Source of the DNA: Palsa-504 sp963834685
GTDB taxonomy: Bacteria; Actinomycetota; Actinomycetes; Streptosporangiales; Streptosporangiaceae
Direction of reading: 5' to 3'
Assembly: GCA_963834685.1 (NCBI GenBank)
Contig: CAWICW010000013.1
Location: 1-64,000, forward strand
DNA length: 64,000 nucleotides
Made by a program: the position numbers and the translations under genes. This document shows positions 6,764 through 15,930 of the stretch, one piece after another. How positions within the stretch are numbered: position 1 is the first letter of the stretch; each line of letters opens with the position of its first letter. Under the pieces are notes generated by a model that ran no database searches, was not told the DNA's origin, and saw nothing but the letters and a program-made list of their open reading frames with translations.

Positions 6764-9565
6764 CTAGGCCTGGGTCCGGGGCCCTTCACGGCCGCGCACG
6801 TGGGCCGCCAGCTGGTGGCGGTGGCTGACTCCCAGCTTCGCGAATACGCTGGCCAGGTGATACTCGACTGTCTTGGGGCTTAGGTAGAGCTGCGCCGCCG
6901 CCTCGCGGTTAGACAACCCCGACGCGACGAGTCGCGCTACCCGGAGTTCCTGAGCGGTCAATCCGGGCAGACCGGGATCGCCGCCGCCACGCGGCCGGAC
7001 GCCCAGTACGGTGAGCTCCGCCCCGGTGGCCTGCGCGAAGGGGCCGGCGGCGAGGGCGGAGAAGATGTCGTCCGCGGCGCGGACGGCGGCGATAGCGGCC
7101 TTACGCCTGCCCAGCCGGGCCAGGCACCGGCCGTACTCGAGGTTCAGCAACCCGCGATGGAAGGGAAAAGGCTCGCTCGCGCTGGCCTGGCTGCCCTTCC
7201 GGAGTACCTGCTCGGCCGGTTCAAGCTCGCCGTGCGCCATGGCCAGCGAGCCACGCAACCATGCGGCGTTGATCAGCGCCAGAGACTCACCACGGTTGAC
7301 GGCGCGAGACTCGAACGCGGCGAGAATGGCCTCGGCATCACCGAGCCGGCCGGTCCGGATCAGCGCCCAGATTTGCAGCGGGCGCCACCAGAAGGCGGCC
7401 GGGTCGTCGTAGCAGTCGATCTCCGGCACGGCCAGTGCCGTGGCCGCACCTACGAGCACCTCACCGGGATCATCTCTGGCGAATCCCAGGATGCTGCGAG
7501 CGGAGGCAGTGAAGATTTCCGCGAAGCCACCGAAGGCGCGCGCCGCATCTTCTGCGGCTTGGACGTGGCCAGCGGCCACTGCCCAGTCCCCGCGGCAGGC
7601 GGGGACCCTGGCCGCTGCGCTGTGCACGATGGGCAGATCGTAGTAGAGGTCTGCGTCGCGGGCCAGCGAGACCGCCAGTTCCGCGTGGTCTTGGCAGTCA
7701 TCCCAGCGGCCGCGCCTGAACTCTGCCTCGGCGAGAAATGCCAGCGGCTGACCGGGAAACCGGACCTGGAGCCCGGCCTTAATCCGTTTCACCGCCACTC
7801 CCAGGTCGTCAGTCGCTCCCTGCAGGTCACCGGTCCATAGCTTGACTAGGCCGCGGTAGGCAACCGAGTCGGTCTTCGCGGCCGGCACCATCGCCGCCCG
7901 CTCGGGCAGGTCGCCGAACAGGCTGAGCGCCTTGTCGCCTTGTCCGCCGAGGGTGAGTGGTATGGCTCGCATGCTGCGGGCAGCGTCGTACCACGGCTCG
8001 CTGCCGGCGGCAGTTCCAAGCGCGCGATCCAGCCACATGGTGGACTCGGTGAACGAGCCGGATATCCCGAACAGCATGCCGAGCCCGATCGCTGCCTCCA
8101 CGCCCGCCGCCGCATCCGCCACGGGGTCATGAGCATCCCACGCTGCCTGCAGCAAGGTTCGCGCGTCCGCCGGCCGCGCCGCGAGGAGCGCGAGCTGGCC
8201 CAGAGCCGCATCCCTGCGGGCGCTGACAGGAAGCAACTCGACCGTCGGCCGTGCGGCCTCCGCCTGGGCGACATCGGCCGCCCGGACCAGCAACTCGAAC
8301 GACGACAGCGTGTGCTCATCACGCTCGGGCCCGGCCTCTGACACCATGGCGGCCTGCTGCAGGAAACGCGCGGCGAGGCGCAGCTTCCCGGTGGCGGCTG
8401 CCTTGCTGGCCGCTTCGTCAAGGTCAGATGCAAGCGCCCGGTCCGCGCCGGCCGCCGCAGCGATCCGGTGGGCGAGCGAGAGCTCACCCCGCACGACTGC
8501 CGCGGCACGCAGATGGAGCGCCCGCCTCCGCTCTGCCCCAAGGTCGCAATACACCGCCTGGCGGACGAGCAGGTGCGGGAAGGAAACCCGCCAGCCCGAC
8601 GGCGCCTCCTCCTCGACCACGATTCCGGCCCGCTCGGCCTCGCCAAGCGCCGCTGCCGGAGTCATCGTGCCCGCCACCGCGGCCACATCGACGAGCGTGC
8701 TGTGCTCCCCGAGCACTGCTGCGGCCGCCACCAAGTCGCGCGCGGCTAGCGAGAGAACCGCCAGCCTGAGCTGAATCACTTCCGCAAGGGACCGGGGCGC
8801 CCGCGGCAACCCGCCGGGGTCGTTCAGCGTATCGTCGGTCAGTTCAGCGAGAAGCGCCCGGACGAGCAGCGGGTTGCCACCCGTGTCCCGCCTTAGCCTC
8901 AGGAAAGTCCGATCAGAGAGCCCGGTGCGCCCAAGGGCCCGGCATAGCAGGCCAAGCTCGTCCACGTCGAGCCCGCTGAGCGTAAATCGGGTAGCCCGGC
9001 GATCGCCCCTCACGAAGCGCTCCCACCCCTCGCCCAGCTGGGACATCCCGCCAGGACGGCATGTGAAGACCATGAGCACACGGTCGGCGCCCAGCCGTCG
9101 GCAGGCGAACAGAAGGGCACGCGCGGATACCAGGTCAATCCACTGCAGGTCCTCGATCACTACGGCGACCGCCTCGCAACCGTGCAGGGAGGAGAGCAGG
9201 GCCAGCAGTTCCACGCCGACCCTCAGCGGATCCGCGTCTGCCCGCGGACCCTGAGAGAGCAACTCCAGGCCGGCCAGCGCCCCGGCCGAAACGGCGGCCG
9301 CCCCGGCCGCCAGCTGCTGCACCACGCCGTACGGCAAGAAAACCTCAGCCTCCTCGCCGCTGGCGGCAACGACCGGCACACCCCGCTCGCCATCGAAGAA
9401 CTCGGAAACAAGCGACGATTTGCCGATCCCAGACTCCCCCTGGATCAGCACGACTTGCGGCTCACCCGCGCATGCCGCGGCCAGCGCGGCACGTAGCGTG
9501 GCCAGCTCCAGCAAGCGGCCGACGAATACGCGCGCCGGTCGTCCGAACGTTCGGTCACCGTCCAT
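6764..9565 (-). CDS. large LuxR-family transcriptional regulator with AAA ATPase domain
   Basis: A 933-residue LAL-type (MalT-like) regulator. The N-terminal STAND/AAA ATPase has Walker A GESGIGKSS (about residue 45) and Walker B VAVVIEDLQWID. A long alpha-helical TPR-like sensor region follows, and the C-terminus is a LuxR helix-turn-helix (LTAQELRVARLVASGLSNRE, then AAQLYLSPKTVEYHL). Such proteins switch on catabolic or antibiotic genes in response to a ligand. The ATG at 9565 (VFVGR follows soon after, as usual) is preferred; an in-frame GTG at 9662-9664 would add 33 residues of poor-looking sequence. No obvious target operon adjoins it. Confidence 0.9.
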   Translation of the reverse strand: MDGDRTFGRPARVFVGRLLELATLRAALAAACAGEPQVVLIQGESGIGKSSLVSEFFDGERGVPVVAASGEEAEVFLPYGVVQQLAAGAAAVSAGALAGLELLSQGPRADADPLRVGVELLALLSSLHGCEAVAVVIEDLQWIDLVSARALLFACRRLGADRVLMVFTCRPGGMSQLGEGWERFVRGDRRATRFTLSGLDVDELGLLCRALGRTGLSDRTFLRLRRDTGGNPLLVRALLAELTDDTLNDPGGLPRAPRSLAEVIQLRLAVLSLAARDLVAAAAVLGEHSTLVDVAAVAGTMTPAAALGEAERAGIVVEEEAPSGWRVSFPHLLVRQAVYCDLGAERRRALHLRAAAVVRGELSLAHRIAAAAGADRALASDLDEAASKAAATGKLRLAARFLQQAAMVSEAGPERDEHTLSSFELLVRAADVAQAEAARPTVELLPVSARRDAALGQLALLAARPADARTLLQAAWDAHDPVADAAAGVEAAIGLGMLFGISGSFTESTMWLDRALGTAAGSEPWYDAARSMRAIPLTLGGQGDKALSLFGDLPERAAMVPAAKTDSVAYRGLVKLWTGDLQGATDDLGVAVKRIKAGLQVRFPGQPLAFLAEAEFRRGRWDDCQDHAELAVSLARDADLYYDLPIVHSAAARVPACRGDWAVAAGHVQAAEDAARAFGGFAEIFTASARSILGFARDDPGEVLVGAATALAVPEIDCYDDPAAFWWRPLQIWALIRTGRLGDAEAILAAFESRAVNRGESLALINAAWLRGSLAMAHGELEPAEQVLRKGSQASASEPFPFHRGLLNLEYGRCLARLGRRKAAIAAVRAADDIFSALAAGPFAQATGAELTVLGVRPRGGGDPGLPGLTAQELRVARLVASGLSNREAAAQLYLSPKTVEYHLASVFAKLGVSHRHQLAAHVRGREGPRTQA

Positions 9566-10020
9566 ACGGGTCCCCACCCCGGGCGAATCACAAGCCTCAG
9601 CTAGACGCGCCCGCACATCCACTGCACGACGATCACTCCGCCGGGCCTTCTCCCGACAGGACACAGACTACTTCTTAGATAGTAAGACGCCGCGATCGCA
9701 GCGTCAGGAGGCTGGAGCACACCACCTGCCTCCTACCCCCATCGGCCTCTTCGCACCATGAACCATAGACCCGGATACGGAATGACCCATTCGGGCACGG
9801 CCAAGACCACCCTGCAGATAAGCCAGGCAGACGGACAGATCAGGAGGCCATGTGCCCGTCCGAAACGATGCCACACCATTCCCACCCGGACAGTGGCGGA
9901 TAGGTCGAACTGCATGAATATGCATACCCGGCCAACACCGGCAATGCTCGCTCGTGGTTGCTTCGCGCGTGTTTGCATGGCAGTCAGCCGAGGGCCAGCC
10001 GCGGTTCGGCCACGGCGCAG
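9566..10020. other. intergenic, no intact gene
   Basis: About 450 bp between the LuxR-type regulator and the tail-collar remnant. It may contain the decayed 5' half of the tail-collar gene, since the downstream frame is open through it, but I see no recognisable domain residues here. Confidence 0.35.
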
Positions 10021-10369
10021 GCTGGCCGGTGCGGTACTGCCGCTCTTCGGCCGCACCGGGCTGATCCGTGCCGGGATAGGCATGGGCCAGGCCGGCGGCT
10101 CCGAGACCGTGACGCTCGCGGCGACCCAGATGCCCGGGCACACCCACCCGGTCAAGGCCAGCAGCAGCACAGCCGGCTCCGACCAGCCCCAGGGCCGCGC
10201 GCTGGCCCGCTCCAGCCATATCCACACCGCCACGCCCGATGCCAGCACCGTCATGAACGCGGACATGCTCGGCGGCGCGGGGGGCAGCCAGCCGCACGAC
10301 AACATCCAGCCCTACCTCGCCGTGAACTTCTGCATCGCCCTGACCGGCATCTTCCCGCCACGGACCTGA
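10021..10369 (+). pseudogene. C-terminal remnant of phage tail-collar (Mdp-like) fibre protein
   Basis: The frame ends with hallmarks of microcystin-dependent/tail-collar proteins: GQAGGSETVTLAATQMPGHT (residues just before HPVKA), then GSQPHDNIQPYLAVNFCIAL and GIFP. The family's N-terminal half (GEIRMFAGNFAPRGWAFCNG-type and the DLRGR segment) is absent although the frame is open upstream to 9758. I therefore call it a 5'-truncated or decayed gene. These proteins are found in phage tails and in contractile-injection-like systems. No other phage genes adjoin it. Confidence 0.6.
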
Positions 10370-10491
10370 CCAGCGACCAGCCGGACCGCCGCCACGACGG
10401 CGTGATCTGACGCTCCGCCATCCGGCGACGCAAAGACCCACATGGTTGATATGCCTGTGCTCGTGGGCGGCGCTCTTGAAATGCTTCGTTT

Positions 10492-10989
10492 ATGCCCTCA
10501 TTTCCAGGGACGTTCGCTGAGGATGTCATCGATCAGCCAGCCCGTGCCCAGTTCGAGGTGTTCCTCGATGAGCACCGCGGTGATCTCAATCGCTGCCTGG
10601 ACGGGCTGACCGAGGAGCAGGCGCGCCGATCGCTGGTGCCTTCCCGGACCACATTGCTGGGTCTGGTGAAGCACGCGACCTTCGTTGAGAAGGTCTGGTT
10701 TGACGAAGCTGTCACGTGCCGGTCACGTGCCGAGATCGGTATCCCCGCGACCTCGGAGGAGTCGTTCATTCTTCATGATGGCGACACGATCGCCACCGTC
10801 CGGCAAGCACACCGCGAGGCATGCGAGTCATCACGGCGTGCGACGTCATCCCTGGGGCTGGACGACAGGGTCTATGGCTACTGGCGCGGCCCGCTCCCGC
10901 TGCGCTGGGTGTACCTCCACGTCCTGCGCGAGCTCGCTCAGCACTGCGGGCACGCAGACATCCTGAGGGAGCAGATCCTCAACGGGTAG
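10492..10989 (+). CDS. DinB family (DUF664) protein
   Basis: A 165-residue four-helix-bundle protein of the DinB/DUF664 superfamily, related to mycothiol- and bacillithiol-dependent thiol transferases. The metal-ligand histidines appear in LVKHATFVEKVWF (about residue 61) and in LRELAQHCGHADILREQI near the C-terminus (two His). Length is normal. The mycothiol link is consistent with mshD elsewhere in the window. No operon partner is adjacent. The ATG at 10492 lacks a strong ribosome binding site. Confidence 0.85.
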   Translation: MPSFPGTFAEDVIDQPARAQFEVFLDEHRGDLNRCLDGLTEEQARRSLVPSRTTLLGLVKHATFVEKVWFDEAVTCRSRAEIGIPATSEESFILHDGDTIATVRQAHREACESSRRATSSLGLDDRVYGYWRGPLPLRWVYLHVLRELAQHCGHADILREQILNG

Positions 10990-11056
10990 CGCCCGGGTGT
11001 GCGCTCGCATGATGTGAGAGCGCTGTTTTGACAGGTCCGTTACATAATCGGGTGAC

Positions 11057-11203
11057 ATGGAAACGGGGCTGAGACGGGTTAATGCCGAACTGCGATCAGC
11101 GGCTGCAGCAAGAGTCATCGCGGCCATGAGAGAGGGTCCGGCCCGACCCAGTTGGGCAGATCACTTTGGCCGAAGAGTAGGGTCCCGGCGCTCCGGACCG
11201 TAA
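11057..11203 (+). CDS. possible small protein (48 aa), uncertain
   Basis: An ATG at 11057 opens a 48-residue frame (METGLRRVNAELRSAAAARV ...) rich in Arg and Ala. A -10-like CATAAT ends 8 nt before the ATG and TTGACA lies at 11028-11033, but their spacing (9 nt) is too short for a standard promoter. No family is recognised. It could be a truncated gene or chance. Confidence 0.2.
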   Translation: METGLRRVNAELRSAAAARVIAAMREGPARPSWADHFGRRVGSRRSGP

Positions 11204-11255
11204 AGTGTCTCTCCTGGCGGGCACCATAGTTACCTGTAGATTTTCACCTCAATAA

Positions 11256-12431
11256 TCATCCGAGTCCTTGTTTTAGCGCGGCAACCGCGTTGGGGTAGCC
11301 GGAAAGCTGGTAGGGCTTGCTTCCGGGCTCGGGCGGGCCGGAATAGGATTTAATGATAGGCGGGTTCGGAATGATATCGACGCTCAGGACCAGCTGGTAG
11401 CCCGCGTTTTCCCACGGAGCCAGAACAGGCTGTGCCGTGGCATCCGAGATTGTCTCCTGGTCATTCAGGTAGACGCCCGCGTACTGCAAATGCCCGCCCA
11501 GCAGCTTCCCCATGCCGTTGACAGCACCAGGGGTATTAACTTGCGCCGCTGCGCCCTGCCTAGCTATCAGCGGGCCGCCGGGCCAGCCGGACCAGGTAAC
11601 GTGTCCCTGTACCCAGTAAAGGCCGATTGCATGATGAGCCTTCAGCCAGGCCGTCATGCGGGTAAGGAAATACGTGTCGTCTTGCCCGCCGAAGGTGTGG
11701 AAGTCCAGACCCCACTCAGGAATGATGATGGGCTTGCCCGTAAGCTCGGAGAACCGGGCTGTCCAGTCCAATCCGCCCGGGTTGGCCGTCAGGGTCTGCT
11801 GCCAGTGAAGCGCCCAGTCGAGCGCGCCGGATGCGGTATGAGGGTATCTGCCGTCCGGGCTGCCGTGCCAGTCGAAGATATCGGTTCCCACGTAGTCGAC
11901 GTAAGCGCTACCGGGCCAGCACTCCGTCACCGTGGCCCCCCCGGGATAAATGGTCCACAAGAACTTGAAATGCTCACCGGGAACCGATCGCATAGTCGTA
12001 ACGACTTGCCGCCAGGCAAGGATAAAAGCATCGAGTTCAGATGGCGGCGCGTGCCACTCGCTCCACGCGTACCACCAGCCGTTCATCTCGCGACTAAGAT
12101 TGATAATGGTGTCGGAGAGCCCATCCCGTACCAGCAGTTCACCTAGCCGGTAAAACTGCTGATTATCAGCGCCCGCTGCTGCCGCGACCAGAGCAGAGCT
12201 GTTTGAGTTGTGACGGGCGGGCGTGGCGGAATTTGGCCCGCCATCGTTCAAGAGCGTTTCCAGCTCGGAATCCACAGTGCCAGACGCGGTGATGGCTGGC
12301 TTGTTCGCGCTGGTCGGCACTGACGGTTCTTTCCATGTAGGCTCGGTCAGTACAGTAATGCCGGCAATGACCGCAAGGCAGGTAAGGATTACTCGCCACT
12401 TTGCCTTGGGCATCTTCAGCTTGATCATCAT
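11256..12431 (-). CDS. secreted or membrane-anchored GH26-like glycoside hydrolase
   Basis: About 391 residues. The N-terminus has a basic stretch followed by a hydrophobic helix (WRVILTCLAVIAGITVL), a signal peptide or anchor. A Ser/Thr/Ala-rich linker leads into a domain with GH26 beta-mannanase signatures: REMNGWWYAW (acid/base Glu), DYVGTDIFDW, and KPIIIPEWGLDF (nucleophile Glu). The fold is a (beta/alpha)8 barrel that cleaves beta-1,4-mannan or related glucans outside the cell. The start is placed at the tandem ATG at 12431/12428; the frame extends upstream to 12620 with residues that do not look like part of the protein. No sugar-uptake genes adjoin it. Confidence 0.8.
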   Translation of the reverse strand: MMIKLKMPKAKWRVILTCLAVIAGITVLTEPTWKEPSVPTSANKPAITASGTVDSELETLLNDGGPNSATPARHNSNSSALVAAAAGADNQQFYRLGELLVRDGLSDTIINLSREMNGWWYAWSEWHAPPSELDAFILAWRQVVTTMRSVPGEHFKFLWTIYPGGATVTECWPGSAYVDYVGTDIFDWHGSPDGRYPHTASGALDWALHWQQTLTANPGGLDWTARFSELTGKPIIIPEWGLDFHTFGGQDDTYFLTRMTAWLKAHHAIGLYWVQGHVTWSGWPGGPLIARQGAAAQVNTPGAVNGMGKLLGGHLQYAGVYLNDQETISDATAQPVLAPWENAGYQLVLSVDIIPNPPIIKSYSGPPEPGSKPYQLSGYPNAVAALKQGLG

Positions 12432-12833
12432 CTGTAACCTGAGTCGGGCCAGATCAGTGCGCACTTCAGTGCTGGCGTATGCGGTGGAGGGCGTCGCTGA
12501 CGTCCTTCCGCGCCAGGTGCTCGACTTCCATGCGACCCCAGGAAATCTGGGCGATCCGTGGTGCCCGCTTATCTGCTCCACCACCGGCTCCATGCCATCC
12601 AGCGTGCCCAGCAACTGCACGAGCTATTCCGCCAGGTAATCCAGCATTCGGACGGGCGCATCCGCATCTGGCGCGAGGTGGGTTGGGCGCCTGTGGACAA
12701 CTGCGGTGCCGGAGGATGCGCTGTCAGCCTTGGCTCCGCAAGTCGCGGTTTCAGGGAAAGCCCGTGCGAGCTGTGAGAGCGCTGCAGCGGCACACCCCGC
12801 CGGAGGTGGGGTGTCGTTGGCGGCTGGGGCTGG
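12432..12833. other. intergenic, no convincing gene
   Basis: About 400 bp. On the minus strand the frame ending at 12466 encodes APRIAQISWGRMEVE and a short tail, faintly like an Mth938-type N-terminus, but without start or remaining domain. Nothing else is recognisable. Confidence 0.4.
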
Positions 12834-13619
12834 TCAGTGGCCGGTGAAGTGTGCCTCGCGCCGTTCGATGAAGCTGCGGAGCCCTTCGGCTGCGTCCTGG
12901 CTGCGCAAGATGCCCGGCAGCAGCGACGCGATGCACTCGCGTGCCGCGTCGGGGCCGTGGCCGAGGCCGGCGCGGGCGCTGGCCAGCGTGGCCTGGACGC
13001 CCAGCGGGGCCTGCCGGGCGATCAGCTGGGCTAGTTCGGTGGCCCGCGTGATGTGCGCCCTGGCCGGCACCACCTCCTGCACCAGCCCGATCCGCAGGGC
13101 CTCGGCGGCGCCGAACTCCTCGGCGGTGAGCAGGAACCGCATCGCGTTGCCCCAGCCCAGCTGCGCGGGCGCGCGGAAGGTGGCCCCGCCGAACGGCACG
13201 ATCCCGCGGCCGATCTCCAGCTGCCGGAACCGCACGTCCTCGGCGGCGATCACGATGTCGGCAGCCAGGGCGAGCTCGATCGACAAGGTGAACGCGATGC
13301 CGCTGACGGCCATCACCACCGGCTTGGGCACCGGGTCGCCCCAGACGCCGAACGGGTCGAAGCGGCGCGAGCCGACCAGTACCCGGGGGCCGTGCTCGGC
13401 CACCGCCGGGCCGACCTCGGCCAGGTCCAGGCCCGCCGAGAAGTGATCCCCGTGCGCGAACAGCACCCCGGCGCGCAGCTCATCATCGGTGCCCAAGATC
13501 TCGTACGCGCTGCCCAGCGCGTCGATGGCCGCCAGGTTGAAGGCGTTGCGCTTAGCGGGGCGGTTAATCCCGATGAGCAGGACGTATCCGTCGCGCTCCA
13601 CGGTGACGGGCTCAGTCAC
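12834..13619 (-). CDS. enoyl-CoA hydratase/isomerase (crotonase) family protein
   Basis: A 261-residue crotonase-fold acyl-CoA enzyme. The CoA-binding and oxyanion-hole segment is HGDHFSAGLDLAEV, the second oxyanion region is GIAFTLSIELALAADIVIAA, and the active-site loop is RFRQLEIGRGIVPFGG. The usual GGG before the second helix is replaced by TLS, so substrate geometry may differ. The GTG at 13619 is chosen because GGGGAGCG lies 5 nt upstream; an ATG at 13682 would add a poor N-terminus. It stands alone. The acyl-CoA substrate is unknown. Confidence 0.88.
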   Translation of the reverse strand: MTEPVTVERDGYVLLIGINRPAKRNAFNLAAIDALGSAYEILGTDDELRAGVLFAHGDHFSAGLDLAEVGPAVAEHGPRVLVGSRRFDPFGVWGDPVPKPVVMAVSGIAFTLSIELALAADIVIAAEDVRFRQLEIGRGIVPFGGATFRAPAQLGWGNAMRFLLTAEEFGAAEALRIGLVQEVVPARAHITRATELAQLIARQAPLGVQATLASARAGLGHGPDAARECIASLLPGILRSQDAAEGLRSFIERREAHFTGH

Positions 13620-13841
13620 GGTCGCTCCCCGGTGGTCGCTGGCAACGGCCAATCCGACTATACGGACCTGCCAGCGGGGCACGACACCCAGTACAGTGAT
13701 CCCACCGGCGGGCTGTTTCAGCTCGGGGCAACCTAGCTCATAGCTTGATCTGCCAGGCCGGGTCAGCCCGGCTCAGTTCCCCTGGCCCGCAGATCCGGCG
13801 CAGAATGGTATCGGTAACGCCCTGGATGAGGGGGGCGCGGC

Positions 13842-14414
13842 ATGGAACGCATGGCAGGGCGCAGACGCCGGGTCGGTGTGCTCAGCTGGGGCAATAACCC
13901 GCTGCGACGCAAGGTGGACCGGATCGAGGCCGGCGTTTTCACTGGGCTGCTCGTAACGTTCTTGATCGGCGCTCCGTTGCTGGCCGTCGCCGCGGGCTGG
14001 TGGGAGCACGGCGCGGCAGCGAGCCAGCAGCGCGCGCAGCGGTCTGTGCACCTGGTTACCGCGGTGCTGCTGCAGGACGTCCCTGACATCGCGGCCGGCA
14101 CGGGCACGTGGGACGCCGGGGCTCTGGCCCGGTGGACAGCATCGGACGGCAAGTCCCGTGTCGGCTTGGTCCTGGACACCATGGGTGCCAAGGCAGGCAG
14201 CAGGCTCCCGATCTGGGTGGACGGGTCAGGCCGGCCGGCGGACCCGCCGCTGACCCGCCACGACGTGCGATCACGGGTGATCACTGCCGGCGCGCTGGCG
14301 CCGGCGGCGTTCGCGATCACGCTGCTGGCCGCGGCGATCTGGCTGAGGTGGCTGCTCAACCGCCGCCGCCTGGCGAGCTGGGGCGCGGCCTGGGCAGACA
14401 TCGGGCCGCGTTAG
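13842..14414 (+). CDS. Rv1733c-family two-helix membrane protein
   Basis: A 190-residue membrane protein with an N-terminal basic segment (GRRRRVGVLSWGNNPLRRKVDRIE), a first transmembrane helix at about 30-52, an extracytoplasmic domain of about 100 residues, and a second helix at about 145-168 followed by a basic tail (LLNRRRLASW). This matches the actinobacterial family of the mycobacterial antigen Rv1733c, whose function is unknown. GAGGGGGG precedes the ATG. No partners adjoin it. Confidence 0.82.
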   Translation: MERMAGRRRRVGVLSWGNNPLRRKVDRIEAGVFTGLLVTFLIGAPLLAVAAGWWEHGAAASQQRAQRSVHLVTAVLLQDVPDIAAGTGTWDAGALARWTASDGKSRVGLVLDTMGAKAGSRLPIWVDGSGRPADPPLTRHDVRSRVITAGALAPAAFAITLLAAAIWLRWLLNRRRLASWGAAWADIGPR

Positions 14415-14826
14415 ACCAGCCGCGGATAGCGGGCCTCGGCCCGGTCACTAAGGCCAGCGCCTGGACGTTGGTGTTCATCAGCGGACCAATGGCTATCACC
14501 TCGTGGGACTGGGAACAGCGCGGCGAGGTCGCCGACGGTGGCGCCCGGACCGGACTACGCCGCGGCGAACAGGCCGCAGGCCTCAATCACCGCGCGGGCC
14601 CGCTTTCACGATCTTGCCGGTCAGCGGCAGCCGGTTGCGGCAAGCAGACCTGTTTCATGGTGCTGCCCGATCCGGGAACGGCGCGCTTCCGCTATCACCC
14701 GCAGTCCGCAGCGGTCCCCGGCTACAGTCCGGCGGAAAGTCAGCCGGGCTGTATTTTTATGCATCGCCGCCTACGTCGAGAACTCGCTATTCTGCCGCGG
14801 ATCGGATTACCGACCGGTGCACACAG
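14415..14826. other. intergenic, no gene seen
   Basis: About 410 bp between the membrane protein gene and the convergent cupin gene. Open frames exist on the plus strand but none resembles a known protein. No clear terminator stem is visible. Confidence 0.45.
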
Positions 14827-15186
14827 TCAGGCGAGTTCCTCGACCTCGGCAGTCAGTTCTCCGCCAGCATCGCCGGTGTTGATGACCGCGCTGGGCTCGA
14901 ACAGCAGCACCGCGGTTTCGGTATCGGCCTGCGGGCAGTGCTCGACGCCGCGGGGGACGACGAAAAGCTCCCGCGGCGCGAGCACCACGTTGCGGTCTGG
15001 CATCTGAATGGTGAGCTGTCCGTCGAGGACCAGGAAGAACTCGTCGGTGTCGGCGTGCCGGTGCCAGGTGAACTCGCCCTGGATCTTCACGATCCTGACG
15101 TCGTAGTCATTGACCTGGGCAATCTTCTTCGGCGACCAGTGCTCAGCGAAACGCGCCAGCATCACGTCCAGATTCACCGCTTCCAT
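14827..15186 (-). CDS. cupin domain protein
   Basis: A 119-residue single-domain cupin. Metal-binding motif 1 is visible as WHRHADTDEFFLVLDGQLTI (HxH ... E ... G) and motif 2 as PRGVEHCPQA (PxGxxH). These small barrels bind a metal and act as dioxygenases, isomerases or sugar-binding modules; the reaction cannot be predicted. The ATG at 15186 is preceded by GGGAA. A longer frame from 15219 is less likely. It is convergent with no operon partner. Confidence 0.85.
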   Translation of the reverse strand: MEAVNLDVMLARFAEHWSPKKIAQVNDYDVRIVKIQGEFTWHRHADTDEFFLVLDGQLTIQMPDRNVVLAPRELFVVPRGVEHCPQADTETAVLLFEPSAVINTGDAGGELTAEVEELA

Positions 15187-15327
15187 GTTCCCATCGTGAC
15201 ATGCGACAGAACCCGGCATCCCAGGGCTGCACCCCGGATCGGACTCGCTGTCATGTCGCTGGGTGGGTACCTGTGCTTTCGTGTGGAGGGTGCGGCACCT
15301 GCGGTGGCGCGGATGCCAGGATCAGGT

Positions 15328-15930
15328 ATGGCCCGTGATCGTGATGTCGCGGCATTCGGTGCGCGCGCGCAAGGCTATGACGAGGGCTGGCGCGGCCGAC
15401 TGCATCACCAGATCGCCGACCGTACGGCGGACCTGGCCCTGACCTGCGCGCCAGCCCTGGGGCGGATCCTCGACGTCGGGTGCGGGACCGGCTACCTGCT
15501 TGGCCGGCTGGCCGCCTGCGCCCCGCAGGCCGAGGTCCTGGCCGGGATCGACGCGGCGCCCGCCATGGTGGAGGTCGCCAGGGACGCCGCTGCTGCTGAC
15601 GGCCGGCTGCGTTTTGTAGTGGGCACGGCCGAGCGGCTGCCCTGGCCCGCGGCCACCTTCGACCTGGTGGTCAGCACGACCTCGTTCGATCACTGGGCGG
15701 ACCAGCGGGCGGGGCTGGCAGAGTGCGCCCGGGTGCTGGCCCCCGGCGGCTGCCTTGTCCTGGCCGACCTGTTCTCGGTGCTGCTGCTGCCGACCCTGCT
15801 GGCCGGACGGCGGGGCAAGGCGCGCACCAGACGACGGGCAACCCAATCGGTGACGGCAGCGGGATTGCACTCACCGCAGTGGCACCGCCTGTACGCCGGC
15901 ATCATCCAGGCAGTGACGGCGACGAAATAG
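15328..15930 (+). CDS. class I SAM-dependent methyltransferase
   Basis: A 200-residue methyltransferase. SAM-binding motif I is ILDVGCGTGYLLGRLA (about residues 48-63), the acidic residue after strand 2 is in AGIDAAPAMVE, motif post-II is GTAERLPWPAATFDLVV, and motif IV/V includes RVLAPGGCLVLADLF. It belongs to the UbiE/COQ5-like Methyltransf_11 group; the substrate is unknown. The ATG at 15328 is chosen, though an in-frame ATG at 15313 is possible. It is transcribed toward a gene-poor region. Confidence 0.88.
   Translation: MARDRDVAAFGARAQGYDEGWRGRLHHQIADRTADLALTCAPALGRILDVGCGTGYLLGRLAACAPQAEVLAGIDAAPAMVEVARDAAAADGRLRFVVGTAERLPWPAATFDLVVSTTSFDHWADQRAGLAECARVLAPGGCLVLADLFSVLLLPTLLAGRRGKARTRRRATQSVTAAGLHSPQWHRLYAGIIQAVTATK

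Noticed and set aside
12466..12570. Short minus-strand frame APRIAQISWGRMEVE resembling an Mth938-type N-terminus
   Set aside because: Only about 15 residues are suggestive, with no start codon region and no rest of the domain.
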